A DNA stretch of 64,000 nt from Liolophura sinensis. Taxonomy: Eukaryota; Mollusca; Polyplacophora; Chitonida; Chitonidae. The stretch is taken from the NCBI RefSeq assembly GCF_032854445.1, contig NC_088305.1:10279717-10343716 (forward strand), in the 5' to 3' direction. The number at the start of each line of letters is the position of its first letter. Within the stretch, counting starts at the first letter, position 1. Shown here piece by piece: positions 57,601-64,000 of this stretch. A program made the translations under genes and the position numbers. A model generated the notes under the pieces. The model worked only from the letters and a program-made list of their open reading frames with translations, searched no databases and had not been told where the DNA came from.

Positions 57601-60600
57601 TGTATACCTCTTCACTCAATACAGTAATCTGTTTATTTTAACACGAAGTCTGTTGTGTGAGTGATGAAAGAATGTAATTTAATATAATAGCCTAATACTA
57701 TGTTATAATCAAGATAATATTCTGTTAGTTTAAAAGACTCCTTATGCTGAATTAATAGAATATATGTGTTATGTTTAACAGGACAATCTTGCAATAGCAG
57801 AATGCATTCCAACATCACTAAGACAACAGAATTTATGTTAAAATTAACGGATTAGTTTTAGGAGGGTACCTAGTCCATGTCGCACAATAACTTACCACGT
57901 GTACGGCATTACGAAGAGACTGACACGTTGCTATATGGATAACAGCTGTTAGGTTTATTGGTTGGCAACGTTTCTGTCTCGATTCTAAGACAGTTATCAA
58001 GGCAATGGTATAGACATGATTTCCACAGGCATATGTGCACTATTAATAAATATGACCCTTGTTTCCGTCCAGGTTTTCACGGCCTGAACAGTTGACGTAC
58101 CGCCAACAGAAGACAAAATCGGAGCAGGAGGAGCCCTTACAACGCCTCCTGCATCTTGATCACCAATTCAGCGTCGCGAACACTGGGCGAAGCATAACGC
58201 CTTACGTCAACGTCAACGTCAGCGTTCCCATCAGAACGAGGGACGGCAAACCGCTGTATCAGATTACTTCTGTTCAGGTCAGTCAGTATAAATGAAGCCC
58301 AGTTGTTTTTTTTATCAATATGGTGTGCATCATACGTGGGGAAGCTCGTCATTAATTTGCCAAAAGTCGGTAGTTTACCCTGGGCACCCCATTTCTTCCA
58401 CCTAGTAAACTGGGTAAATTATGTGATAAATTCTTGAGTATAGAATTAAACAACTAATGAAATAAATAAATTAATTAATTACTTCTTTTCTCACATGTGT
58501 ATCTCACGTTTCAGTGAAAGATAAGGATATCAATAATTTTTGGATTTACCCTTCCGTTCGTCCCGCTGTGGTCTCCTTGCAGTAAATGCGCAAAATATTG
58601 TTCGATTTTTTCTAAGGTTTTGTGAGCAAGTTCATTTTGTGAAGCTCACATTACGTCTGAAAACCCGCCCGATATTTGGGCAGGTTTTATGAATGAATGC
58701 TGTCATTTTCAATGGCCGTTGGTTTTCATACAATAACTTCTCCAAATATTGTTCAATTGTGCAAAATTCTGTGTGCGGATTTATTTTGTGTAAAGTCGGA
58801 ACCGTGTCAAAATCTTGCATATTCAACGATTTCCTTTATTCCGATTGGCTGTTGGTTTTGATACAATATCTGCTCCATATATTGTCCAATTTTATTTGGA
58901 TATCATATCTGGACTTTAAAATGGGCAAATGCGATACCCTTGCACCTATTTCGAGAGTACGTAATAATCGGTCTTTATTTTTTTATTTATTTATTTACGT
59001 TTTGCGCCATACTCAAGAATATTTCACTATGGTGGGAGGAAACCGGGCAGAGCCCAGGGAAGACCCACGACCATCTGCAGGTTGCTGCAGACCTTCCTAC
59101 TAACGGCCGGAGAGGGAGCCAGCATGTAACAAAAAAAGCTAAAAACTTACGTACCTGTACGGAATCAATGATAATAACTACATATATGACAAATAAAGTT
59201 TTATAAAATTTTTATACAATATTTGTATAAATATGTCAATGTCAATTATAAACTTTTGTCAACAGATCGTTCCAGCCAATGGAAATCCACGTGACATTGC
59301 TGGCGGATGTCAGACTTCTCATATACCGCCGTTCGAGGTTATTAATGCCACAGCTTCCTTGATTGACCGAAGTGAGCGTCGAAGAAAACCGCGAGATGTC
59401 GGCAAAATGACCGACTTATATGTGGTGAGTGAAAAAAAGGGTTGAAACATACTCCTTACAGCGAATGCACCGCTCTCTACGTTTGCTTTACATCGCTGCC
59501 AGCGATAGTAAATCTTTGCACACGTAGCCTTCAACAACTCAGCCACTGGGGTCACGGCGATCAATTTAACATTGGTATATCAGCCGTCAACTAAAATGAA
59601 CGTTTCCGGGATACTAATCTCAAGGCCAATTTCCAAAACAACGCTCAAGAGAAACTACCAGAGATATTCGAAAGTATATAAATGTGTTAATGTGTAATGT
59701 GCTGTTTTTATCTGTTTTTAGTTGACACATACAGATTAGATAATGTTTGCCGAGAATTACAAGATATAATACGCGATAATCTCTGACAGCAGGCAACACG
59801 CGATACAGTGCGTCCAATATTGTAGGCCGGTATATATACTCTGTGGATCATTGGGGCCTTTTCATTGGCTGATGACCCAAGGAAAAGGAGGCGTGTGGAG
59901 GCGTGTTGAAGCGTGTGGTAGATTTGCACGAGGCAATTTTCTTGCTGATTGTGGGTTCGCGTGAAGACACTAGCGGTGAGGCTAAGGCTAAAGAAGCCCA
60001 CATGGGTCACACAGGATATTTTCAATGTGCAAACGTGTTTATTGGTGACAGTAATGTAAAGCAAAGATAGAGATGGGCATATCCACCAAGAGGAGTATAA
60101 AGTTGAAGTTGTTTTCATCTGTACCGAAGGAATATGACAAGACCTCCACTTTTAATTCACGTATACGCCTATAATTGTGCGAGTTAAATAAAAAACATTT
60201 TAAAGATGTGTTTTTTAAATATTGTATAAAATTTTTATAAAACTTTACTTGTCATATATGTAGCTATTATCATTGATTCCGTACAGGTACGTAATTTCTC
60301 ATCTTTTTTTGTAAATTGGTCTATTTAGCTTGTATCAGTCTGAAATACACTATACTAGTACACTAAATACTCTAGTATGCCAGTGTTTGGGGTATCTTTT
60401 TAGACAGCTGTCTTAAAGAAGTATTTTTTGTTTCGCAAATAATGCAAAGGGCCTGGTATGTTAAGGCGGGGAATCGGCCCCAGTGAAAGACATTGTTCAC
60501 CTAAGGCAACGAAACTAACTAAGTTGTTAGTGACAGCTACTGGCTCATCAAGGCTAATTTTTATTTTCAGCTCTGTTTTACTCCTCTCTTCCTGTTATAT

Positions 60601-63298
60601 GGCTATTATGCGACTTAGAAAGCTCTCAAGCATGCACTCATTCGATGTGCAGGTCATGAAATCGAAATTTGTAGCCCGATTCAGTATCTGTTTTTTACAT
60701 TAAACACTGTAGAATTGTGAAAACCACAAATGTAACGTTCTGAAAAATTCTTGAACAGACAGTTATGAACTAATCAACTAACTAAATATATAACGCTATA
60801 GTTTTCAAATATTACGTTATACCATATCTAAACCATTCTAATCTAAGATAACACTTATTTAATACAAGACGGCCTTTAACTTAACTCACACAAAAGAAAA
60901 ATAAAGATTGCCACAAAGATTCGAACTACTCCAAAGGTACAAGCTCTTCTCAACAGCGACGTCGTTAGTCCACTGTACCATGACTGACAGACTAAAGCAG
61001 AAATACTTATTTCAAACTTGCCAAATATGACAAAATTGATCACATTATAAAGTTTGTGTTTTACATATGAAGACAAACGTTAACCAAAACAAAACTTGAT
61101 AACACATAGAAATACACACATGAAAGTTTCAGAAAAGATATTTTTCTGGCTAACGTTGATCTTCATATTGTAAATTAAGAGCACAGCGTTTTATTATTGC
61201 GCAATCATTTCTTTTATGGCCATATAACTTTTATGGATACTTCTCACAAGATTTATATATATTATCAAGATTTGGAAATTTACAGAGCTGCGCTGGGATT
61301 TTTTAATTTGCACTACCTCTCTGGGGCCGATTCTCCGCCTTACCGTACCAGGTCCTTCACTGAATTTTGTTTGTCACTGGTAATATGTTACCAGTATTTT
61401 CCTTTATTTACGGAGGTCTGTGTGGCCCATAACAGACTAAAGTGAATAAATACTATAGTCTATTTCATTTAGCTAGTCGCCTGTACTTTGCTGTCTGTAA
61501 AATCTCGCCGACTCACTACCAAAATTCATTGACACATATTGTGTATGACTGATTTTACAGATAGCCAAATACAGGCGACTGGCTAAATGAAATAGACTAT
61601 AGGATGCTTGCACATGTATTTGGGTCTTTTTTGGAGTTTTACATTTAAAAGCCATTTTTAGGAAGTGACATTTTGTTTTAAATAATGGCATTGTGCTGAA
61701 TTAAGTTTATCATAATTGTTGTCTTTGTTCTTCTTATTTAATAGGTAGCATTTCCCACAAATAGTAACTCGGTCTTAAGCAGTGTAACCTTTCGTTAGTT
61801 TCTGCCTTTGCGATGACGTGTTGTCGACAATCGGGTACCGTAATAGATGTTCAAAAGTGTACTGATCTATGCGCCGAAACCGACATTCGCATACCAGTCG
61901 TCAACCAATAAGGACGTTCCAGATCAATAATCGCAAGGCCAATTCCCAAAATGACGTATAACACAAACCACTAAAGAACTATGAAAGTATAAAAACTACG
62001 AATTACATGCAAAGAGAAGTCCAGAATAAAGTGACATTTACTTTGTATTTGGATGAGACTGGTCTTAAGATCTAAGCCTGGCTTAACTTTACTACACTTT
62101 TGCAAATTTGTACCCAGATTCATTGCAAGAGAACTACGGTTAATTCAGCTTGCATTCTTTCTCGTCTTTGCGCGGGAAATGGTACCCCATTTGTTAACGC
62201 TCTTGTACTACCTGATACTTGGTGTATATGGGCTATCAAACTGAAATGAACAAACACTAATTACGAGGATGCATGTGCTTGGGATGTGCTTTCAGAACTG
62301 CTCTTACGCCCTCTGTGTGACTGTCCCCTGTCAGCTGAGGAGGTTAAAGCCGGGAGCAGAGGCTATCCTCACAGTGTTCGGTCGAATCTACGAGGATTCC
62401 ATCATTAACCTTCAGGTAATAATTCATTTTCTAATATGAAAATATTATAATGCTGAAAAGTAGAGGGGGTCGCCGTGGCTCAGTTGGTTAGCGCGCTAGC
62501 GCAGCGCAATGACCCAGGAGTCTCTCACCAATGCGGTCGCTGTGAGTTCAAGTCCAGCTCATGCTGGCTTCCTCGTACGTGGGAAGGTTTGGCAGCAACC
62601 CGCGGATGGTCGTGGGTTTCCCCCGGGCTGTGCCCGGAATCCACCCACCGAAATGCTGGCCGCCGTCGTATAAGTGAAATATTCTTGAGTATGGCGTAAA
62701 ACACCAATCAAATAAATAAATAGTAACTGGGAAGTAGAGATAATTAACCTCTGGGAGGAGGATCTCAGTTTTATACGAAAATTGGACTATGTTTCGAAAT
62801 TACTTCGAAACCCTCCTGGAAAACACATTAGATTACATCTTCACAATGCTGTTCTCCTGTGTAACAAAGACACTTCAGATAAGCTGTGATATAAAACACG
62901 ACAGTACAGCACGGAAAGTAAAATCAAAGCAATAACGACAGTATGCCAGTTGGCGAATGGTCACTCGTAACCGGTGAAATCCGGCTATGACAATGTCGTC
63001 GCTGCTCTGGGTTAACTCTCCATTCTGGACTCTTTTTATATTCTTGACTTTTCGTGTTTTGATTGTTGTTTTAAGCTAAAATCATAAAAACATCTTATTT
63101 TTCAAGTCGCCATCATATGACCAACATGGCTTTGAAGCAGACAGGAGATGTTAAACACCTGATTAGTAAGAGATCGTACATTGATTGATCTTTTGTCCAC
63201 AGGCAAACGGAATAATCAAGCTTCAGACGATTGGTGCTATTCAAATTGAGCAGGATGCAATCAGCTCTGAATCAAGCTTCGCACAGAAGACTGTGATA
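36474..63298 (+). CDS. Integrin alpha subunit, no I domain, 19 exons, 3' end outside window
   Basis: Nineteen exons join in one frame to 968 codons, all with GT-AG introns. In order they code a signal peptide (about residues 1-23), a seven-blade FG-GAP propeller (about 24-450), Thigh (about 450-600), Calf-1 and Calf-2 (to 968). Alpha subunits pair with beta subunits at the cell surface and bind matrix or cell ligands. Calcium loops are in blades 5 to 7. There is no inserted I domain. A basic RRRKPR site at residues 881-886 fits furin cleavage into heavy and light chains in Calf-2. Short motifs recall two vertebrate classes: blade 5 (GSYFGAS) is like alpha-4/9, whereas blade 3 (GAPGLFNWRG) is like the laminin-binding class. 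I therefore leave the class open. The transmembrane helix and GFFKR tail are not in the window; the length fits their being the only missing part. Confidence 0.95.
37001..37245. mobile_element. Palindromic MITE in intron 1
   Basis: The arms are GGGGCTAGTTGTTCAAAGCC on the left and TCGAACAACTGAGCCCTG on the right, reverse complements with a few mismatches. The interior is AT-rich without a coding frame. Confidence 0.7.
37246..37851. other. Intron 1 remainder
   Basis: It is AT-rich with nothing recognisable apart from the acceptor of exon 2. Between exon 1 and the MITE, 36,890-36,960 is a short CpG-rich patch with a CRE-like GACGTCAC. Confidence 0.5.
37852..37976 (+). CDS. Integrin alpha exon 2: blade 1
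   Basis: The acceptor is TTGTTCGGCAG. It codes IIVGAPRSNL, then EPGAVYACQL and AVCRQLNMG. The GAP and G-x-V-Y-x-C motifs are those of the first propeller blade. Donor GTGAGA, phase 1. Confidence 0.93.
37977..39049. other. Intron 2, first part
   Basis: An open frame at 38,091-38,435 has a chance kinase-like GNFGTVYE. The same DNA word (AAAGGCAATTTTGGTA) recurs at about 47,533, so it is probably a dispersed repeat. A T run lies at 38,539-38,556. Confidence 0.5.
39050..39178 (+). mobile_element. SINE-A 3' end with long AAATA tail
   Basis: GGCCGCCGTCGTACAGG and GAAATATTCTTGAGTATGG are followed by about fourteen ATAA units. Confidence 0.8.
39195..39515 (+). mobile_element. SINE-B copy, head missing
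   Basis: GGTGCTCAGCACTGAGAGG, TCAGTATAATGTGATTGAG, GTGTCATGTCTGGTGTCTTC and GACTGAAAAATTGTTGAGTA are the SINE-B body. It resembles the molluscan V-SINE-type elements. Confidence 0.75.
39634..39812. repeat. Minisatellite of about 26 bp
   Basis: There are seven copies of ACAACCAATGGAGAATACAT plus CCGAAT. The array ends in CCGAAAGATCATTTCATGG, which is also found beside CTTCCGAAAGAACATTTC at 38,490, so it was probably founded on a dispersed repeat. Confidence 0.85.
40251..40342 (+). CDS. Integrin alpha exon 3: blade 2 start
   Basis: The acceptor is TTTTTTGCTTGTAG. It codes EENAEDVARQ and then GLGSSLDVW, the blade-2 L-G-x-S-L motif. Donor GTAATA, phase 0. The C-x3-C loop that some vertebrate alphas have just before this motif is missing. 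Confidence 0.88.
40343..41653. other. Intron 3
   Basis: The start (GCGACGACAGTGTCATAA then AACCGGTGAAATCCGGCC) recurs in part, in both orientations, at 62,940-63,015, so it is a dispersed repeat that overlaps the exon-3 donor region. The remainder shows no gene. Confidence 0.5.
41654..41863 (+). CDS. Integrin alpha exon 4: blade 2 to blade 3
   Basis: It codes ACAPLWKN, then VQGRCHE, and ends GMGQAGISAEFFR. A donor-like GTGACG at 41,798 would cut the exon short; I reject it because the GQAGIS motif of blade 3 lies beyond it. The family usually has Cys before Q-A-G or Q-G-G here; this protein has Gly. Donor GTAGGC, phase 0. Confidence 0.92.
42080..42190 (+). mobile_element. SINE-C copy in intron 4
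   Basis: GTCGGTGGTTTACGCCGG, GGTTTCCTCCATCCTC and AAACTGACCGCCATCG are the best readable form of SINE-C in the window. Confidence 0.7.
42340..42455 (+). mobile_element. SINE-A 3' half in intron 4
   Basis: TAATGCTGGCCACCGTCG and GTGAAATATTCTTGAGTACG are followed by AATAAATAAATAA. A reversed fragment lies at about 42,745-42,825. Confidence 0.78.
42961..43009 (+). CDS. Integrin alpha exon 5: blade 3 core
   Basis: This 49-base exon follows TTTTCCCCCAG and codes DNSALLVGAPGLFNWRG, a strong match to the blade-3 G-A-P-G-x-x-x-W motif. Phase 1 at its end. Confidence 0.93.
43240..43495 (+). mobile_element. SINE-A, nearly full length, in intron 5
   Basis: CTCACCAATACGATCGCTGT, GCTCGTGCTGCCTTCC, GCCGCCGTCGTATAAGTG and a GAAATAAATAAG tail are readable. 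A reversed SINE-C-like stretch lies just upstream at 43,050-43,230. Confidence 0.78.
43612..43698 (+). CDS. Integrin alpha exon 6: blade 3 to blade 4
   Basis: It codes GVTFIKNNSQPYYRPYW and a D/E-rich end. Acceptor CTTCAG, donor GTACGT, phase 1 at both ends. The potential N-glycosylation site is N-N-S. Confidence 0.88.
43705..43885 (+). mobile_element. SINE-B head and middle in intron 6
   Basis: GACCTGAGTTCAAACCCGGG is a good B-box, followed by GGTGCTCAGTACTGAGAG and GTTGGCCTGGCGTCAG. The 3' part is missing. Confidence 0.72.
44530..44945. mobile_element. Fold-back MITE of about 415 bp in intron 6
   Basis: The left arm (ACATACTCCTTACAGCGCAT) and the right arm (AAGGGCGGCGCATGCGC and TTTATGAAGTATGT) are imperfect reverse complements over about 80 to 90 bases. 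Single arms recur at 2,655, 11,556, 24,800 and 59,450 (reverse). Confidence 0.75.
45118..45250 (-). mobile_element. SINE-A fragment in intron 6
   Basis: In reverse orientation: TTATTTATTTGATCGG, AAGAATATTGCACTTATACG, CGGCGGCCAGCATTATGG and CCCACGACCATCCGCAGG. Confidence 0.78.
45655..46830. repeat. 41-bp minisatellite, about 28 copies, in intron 6
   Basis: The repeat is built on TCCTGAAAACGTTGAGTGCT and GTGCTTCGTAGTGGG. Period 41 is not a multiple of 3 and the minus strand has no stop in the word, so several minus frames are about 100 codons long and repeat one peptide. I do not call them genes. Confidence 0.95.
46831..47869. other. Intron 6, last part
   Basis: A half copy of the palindrome at 61,453 lies at about 47,553-47,610 (GACTGATTTTAAGACAG then CTAAATGAAACATACCATAG). 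A SINE-C-type end lies at 47,745-47,850 (CGGTTTCCCCCATCG, TGAATGAATAAATAAATC). Confidence 0.6.
47870..47955 (+). CDS. Integrin alpha exon 7: blade 4
   Basis: It codes GYSVASGSFFSDYTDYSV and then GVPRWNGVGK, a weak FG-GAP repeat. Acceptor TTTACTTCAG, donor GTAAGA, phase 0 at the end. It follows a large intron that contains a MITE and a 41-bp minisatellite. Confidence 0.9.
48040..48185. repeat. Short tandem array of about 33 bp in intron 7
   Basis: About four copies are marked by CACAAAGTACCGTGCGACGG and variants. It begins about 90 bases past the exon-7 donor. Confidence 0.75.
48700..48815 (-). mobile_element. SINE-A fragment in intron 7
   Basis: In reverse orientation: ACAAGAATATTTCCCTTATA, then CCCACGACCATCCGCAGATT and CCCACGTACACG. 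Confidence 0.68.
49009..49065 (+). CDS. Integrin alpha exon 8: blade 4 end
   Basis: This 57-base exon codes VIIFDQTFQQIATERVGEQ, the outer strand that leads to blade 5. Acceptor TTTGCAG, donor GTATGT, phase 0 at both ends. Confidence 0.88.
49220..49400 (+). mobile_element. SINE-B 3' part in intron 8
   Basis: CAGTATAATGTGAATGGG, CATATCTGGTGTCTTCGG and GACTGAAAAATTGTTCAGTA match SINE-B. Confidence 0.75.
49509..49764. mobile_element. MITE-1 copy in intron 8, best preserved
   Basis: It starts ACACTCAAAATATTAATCTG and ends CAGATTAATTTTTTGGGTGT. The inner words are GATGCTAGAATGTATTCTG and CAAGAACAGAATAGATTG. Confidence 0.82.
50100..50665. repeat. 26-bp T-rich minisatellite ending at the exon-9 acceptor
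   Basis: About 21 copies of CTTGCTGTTCATGTTTTGTA plus TCACAT. The array runs to about 15 bases from the AG at 50,679, so its last T-rich units serve as the polypyrimidine region of the splice acceptor. The plus strand lacks stops, which explains overlapping long frames that are not genes. Confidence 0.93.
50680..50823 (+). CDS. Integrin alpha exon 9: blade 5, calcium loop
   Basis: It codes FGSYFGASLCVTNFNGD and then DDLLVGAP, with the loop N-x-N-x-D-x3-D in place of the common D-x-D/N-x-D. EEGRVYSYI follows. Its acceptor (TGTTCTCCTCAG) lies about 15 bases past the end of a 26-bp T-rich minisatellite. Confidence 0.95.
51103..51205 (+). CDS. Integrin alpha exon 10: blade 6 start, calcium loop
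   Basis: It codes SRFGTAI and then GDIDKDNYN, the D-x-D-x-D loop of blade 6. Acceptor GTGTTTCAG, donor GTAAGG, phase 1. Confidence 0.94.
51206..52286. other. Intron 10
   Basis: I see nothing recognisable in this intron beyond its splice sites. Confidence 0.55.
52287..52469 (+). CDS. Integrin alpha exon 11: blades 6 and 7
   Basis: It codes DVAIGAPFADD, GAVYIYHG and then KGFGWALSKPQDTDNNGYQ, with the blade-7 loop D-x-D-x-N-G. Acceptor TTTTTCTCAAAG, donor GTAAGC, phase 1 at both ends. Confidence 0.95.
52847..53218 (+). mobile_element. SINE-B, full length, in intron 11
   Basis: It begins with a tRNA-like head (GGCCCCAGTAGCACAGTTGG, TAGAGCG, anticodon-like TTTGGGA, then CCAGGGTCATTCCTGG). The body follows with TCAGTATAATGGCACGG, then CATATGACTGAAAAATTG and CCGACGTTAAACCCC. 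It ends in ACTCACTCACTC. Confidence 0.82.
53333..53536 (+). CDS. Integrin alpha exon 12: blade 7 end and Thigh start
   Basis: It codes DFAVGSFLSDKVVVLKTRPV, the conserved propeller end, then the first Thigh strands. Thigh cysteines appear in RDCYY and HACIHVDL. Donor GTATTT, phase 1. Confidence 0.94.
53537..54500. other. Intron 12
   Basis: A dispersed repeat lies at about 54,128-54,330 (ATTCGCATACCAGCC, ATCGCAAGGCCAATTCCC). The same words recur at 59,600-59,690 and 61,870-62,035. No gene is seen. Confidence 0.6.
54501..54673 (+). CDS. Integrin alpha exon 13: Thigh
   Basis: It codes EIEYEFLADT, GRAQILPTDGEP and KKLYLSNGMEQRQKFSIII. Its last bases and donor (AAGGTTTGTCT) are the founder of a tandem array in the following intron. 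Phase 0 at the end. Confidence 0.92.
54652..55240. repeat. 54-bp array of exon-13 end plus splice donor
   Basis: Beginning with the real exon end and donor (GT at 54,674), the block ATCATTAAGGTTTGTCTGAG recurs with GT dinucleotides at 55,072, 55,126, 55,180 and 55,234. The spacing is exactly 54 bases. The first unit is split by a SINE-A at 54,711-54,970. Confidence 0.85.
54711..54970 (-). mobile_element. SINE-A, full length, in intron 13
   Basis: Complete in reverse: an ATTTATTTATTTATTTGATT tail, the body, and the tRNA-like head ending TAAGCCACGGAGGCC. The flanks CGACACTAC and CGACGCTAC look like a target-site duplication. Confidence 0.88.
55446..55577 (+). CDS. Integrin alpha exon 14: Thigh to Calf-1
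   Basis: It codes PKLDTFTDVVFELNFSKTNY, then CSPDLKPNQC. Acceptor CGTTCCAG, donor GTACGT, phase 0 at both ends. Confidence 0.88.
55878..56224. mobile_element. Two SINE-A copies in inverted, head-to-head-like arrangement, intron 14
   Basis: A reversed head part (55,878-56,045, with CCCACGTTCGACCAGAGAGG and CACGGAGGCTC) meets a forward body and tail (56,070-56,224, with GCAACCTGCGGATGGTCG and GTGAAATATTCTTGAGTACA). The two could form a hairpin in the pre-mRNA. Confidence 0.78.
56283..56794 (+). CDS. Integrin alpha exon 15: Calf-1
   Basis: At 512 bases it is the longest exon. It codes the Calf-1 start (KECDSDRGCISDLKLQ), a V-T-N-R-G-G-A-A-Y strand, then LECNVGNPLRTGNRVSF, the conserved C-x-x-G-N-P element of alpha subunits. 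Donor GTAAGT, phase 2. Confidence 0.95.
56795..57610. other. Intron 15, first part
   Basis: A direct repeat (TGATATTCTGCAAGACATAT) occurs at about 56,951 and 57,012. No gene or known repeat is seen. Confidence 0.5.
57613..57868. mobile_element. MITE-1 copy in intron 15
   Basis: CAGTAATCTGTTTATTTTAA and AGTCTGTTGTGTGAGTGATG on the left pair with CACTAAGACAACAGAATTTA and AACGGATTAGTTTTAGGAGG on the right. Confidence 0.75.
58073..58277 (+). CDS. Integrin alpha exon 16: Calf-2 start
   Basis: It codes FSRPEQLTYRQQKTKSEQEE and then HQFSVANTGRSITPYVNVNV, the V-x-N-x-G strand that opens Calf-2. Donor GTCAGT, phase 0 at the end. Confidence 0.92.
58330..58480 (+). mobile_element. SINE-C copy in intron 16
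   Basis: TTTGCCAAAAGTCGGTAG, TTTCTTCCACCTAGTAAACT and TTCTTGAGTATAGAATTAAA precede an AAATAAATAAATTAATT tail. Confidence 0.72.
58973..59126 (-). mobile_element. SINE-A 3' part in intron 16
   Basis: In reverse: a TTTATTTATTTATTTACG tail, CTCAAGAATATTTCACTATG and AACCGGGCAGAGCCCAGGG. Confidence 0.78.
59266..59424 (+). CDS. Integrin alpha exon 17: Calf-2 with furin-type site
   Basis: It codes a Cys in AGGCQTS, the sequence NATASLIDRSE and then RRRKPRD. The basic cluster matches a furin-type site in the position where many non-I-domain alphas are cut. Donor GTGAGT, phase 0 at both ends. Confidence 0.9.
59425..62295. other. Intron 17
   Basis: It contains a fold-back-MITE arm (59,450-59,570), copies of a dispersed repeat (59,578-59,690 and 61,850-62,040; ATCGCAAGGCCAATTCCC) and the palindrome at 61,453-61,602. 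The stretch at 59,700-61,450 holds nothing recognisable. Confidence 0.6.
61453..61602. mobile_element. Near-perfect palindromic MITE of 150 bp in intron 17
   Basis: The left arm begins CTATAGTCTATTTCATTTAG, and the right arm ends TAAATGAAATAGACTATAG. The arms pair over about 33 bases with one mismatch. A related half copy lies at 47,553-47,610. Confidence 0.85.
62296..62415 (+). CDS. Integrin alpha exon 18: Calf-2 cysteines
   Basis: It codes NCSYALCVTVPCQLRRL, the C-x4-C-x4-C cluster of Calf-2, then ILTVFGRIYEDS. Acceptor GTGCTTTCAG, donor GTAATA, phase 0. Confidence 0.9.
62467..62725 (+). mobile_element. SINE-A, full length, reference copy, intron 18
   Basis: The tRNA-like head has A-box CGTGGCTCAGTTGGTTAGCG and B-box GTGAGTTCAAGTCC. 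The body (GCTCATGCTGGCTTCC, GGCCGCCGTCGTATAAGTG, TATTCTTGAGTATGGCG) leads to an AATAAATAAATAG tail. It is transcribed in the same direction as the gene. Confidence 0.9.
62726..63202. other. Intron 18, last part
   Basis: The stretch at 62,940-63,015 shares AACCGGTGAAATCCGG with 40,340-40,430, a dispersed repeat. Nothing else is recognised. Confidence 0.5.
63203..63298 (+). CDS. Integrin alpha exon 19: Calf-2 end
   Basis: It codes ANGIIKLQTIGAIQIEQ and ends SSFAQKTVI. Acceptor TTTTGTCCACAG, donor GTAAGT. The next exon, expected to hold the transmembrane helix, is outside the window. This exon's end and donor founded the array that fills the rest of the window. Confidence 0.88.
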
Positions 63299-64000
63299 GT
63301 AAGTACACACTGATTCAGCCCTGAATCTAGCGTCCAACAGAAGACTGTGATAGTAAGTACACACTGAATGAACCCTGAATCTAGCTTTGCACAGAAGACT
63401 GTGATAGTAAGTACACATTGAATCGACTCTGAACCTAGCTTCGCACAGAAGACTGTGGTAGTAAGTACACACTGATTCAGCCCTCAATCTAGCTTCCAAC
63501 GGAAGACTGTGATAGTTACTACACACTGGATCTGGTTTCTCACAGAAGACTGTACTAGTGAGTGCACATTGAATCAACCCTCAATCTAGCTCCGAACAGA
63601 AGACTGTGGTAGTAAGTACACACTGGATCTAGCTTCTCACGGAAGACTGTGATAGTAATTACACACTGAATCAGCCCTGAATCTAGCTTCCAACAGAAGA
63701 CTCTGATAGTTACTACACACTGGATCTAGCTTCTCGCGGAAGACTGTAATAGTGAGTACACATTGAATCAACCCTCAATCTAGCTTCCAACAGAAGACTG
63801 TGGTAGTAAGTACACACTGGATCTAGCTTCTCACGGAAGACTGTGATAGTAAGTACACACTGAATCAGCCCTGAATCTAGCTTCCAACAGAAGACTCTGA
63901 TAGTTACTACACACTGGATCTAGCTTCTCGCGGAAGACTGTAATAGAGAGTACACATTGAATCAACCCTGAATCTACTTCCAACAGAAGGCTGTGGTAGT
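63265..64000. repeat. Array of exon-19 end plus splice donor
   Basis: The true exon end (AGAAGACTGTGATA before GTAAGT at 63,299) and about 20 bases of intron are repeated to the end of the window. Donor-like GTAAGTAC recurs at 63,352, 63,406, 63,461 and further. Most units are about 53 to 55 bases, with some shorter ones of about 40. The array continues beyond 64,000. Confidence 0.9.

Noticed and set aside
62467-62560. A tRNA gene with good A and B boxes
   Set aside because: It is the head of a full-length SINE-A, followed by the SINE body and tail, and is repeated elsewhere.

Overview
The window is animal nuclear DNA: AT-rich, small exons with GT-AG introns, and dense interspersed repeats. 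Three SINE families (one ending in 3' tails such as AAATAAATAAATA after a GGCGTAAAACACCAATC-type body, one whose body carries GACTGAAAAATTGTTGAGTACG) together with integrin and Frizzled-CRD sequences point to a lophotrochozoan, most likely a mollusc. The species cannot be named from the sequence alone.

Region 1 (1-20,498) is a tandem array of a unit of about 8.88 kb: two full copies (1-8,871 and 8,872-17,753) and a third that stops at about 20,498. Each full unit carries, in order: a decayed Frizzled-type cysteine-rich-domain (CRD) exon on the minus strand (CRD-B); a minus-strand retrotransposon LTR plus a 3' fragment of its pol gene; two plus-strand exons coding the PSI domain of an integrin beta subunit; an 18 x 37 bp minisatellite; SINE debris; and a second CRD exon on the minus strand (CRD-A). 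CRD-A is intact in unit 1 and frameshifted in unit 2. By eye the units differ by roughly 2% in sampled stretches, so the array looks young or homogenised.

Region 2 (19,498-23,306) is the same retroelement with most of its body kept, on the minus strand: Gag, integrase, a remnant of reverse transcriptase, RNase H and a 3' LTR. Integrase lies upstream of RNase H, the reverse of the usual Ty3/gypsy order and like the Gmr1 group. The copy is dead: one in-frame stop, a frameshift, missing protease and RT cores, and no 5' LTR.

Region 3 (23,307-36,473) has no recognisable protein gene. It holds SINE fragments, palindromic MITEs and four minisatellites (about 17, 32, 16 and 67 bp periods).

Region 4 (36,474 to beyond the end) is one plus-strand gene for an integrin alpha subunit without an I domain. 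Nineteen exons join in frame to 968 codons: signal peptide, seven-bladed FG-GAP propeller, Thigh, Calf-1 and Calf-2, with a basic furin-type site in Calf-2. The transmembrane and cytoplasmic exon(s) must lie past 64,000. Its introns hold many SINEs, MITEs and minisatellites. Two minisatellites (54,652-55,240 and 63,265-64,000) are tandem copies of an exon end plus its own splice donor, and a third (50,100-50,665) runs up to a splice acceptor. An integrin beta fragment and an integrin alpha gene share the window, but the beta copies are isolated PSI exons and may be non-functional.
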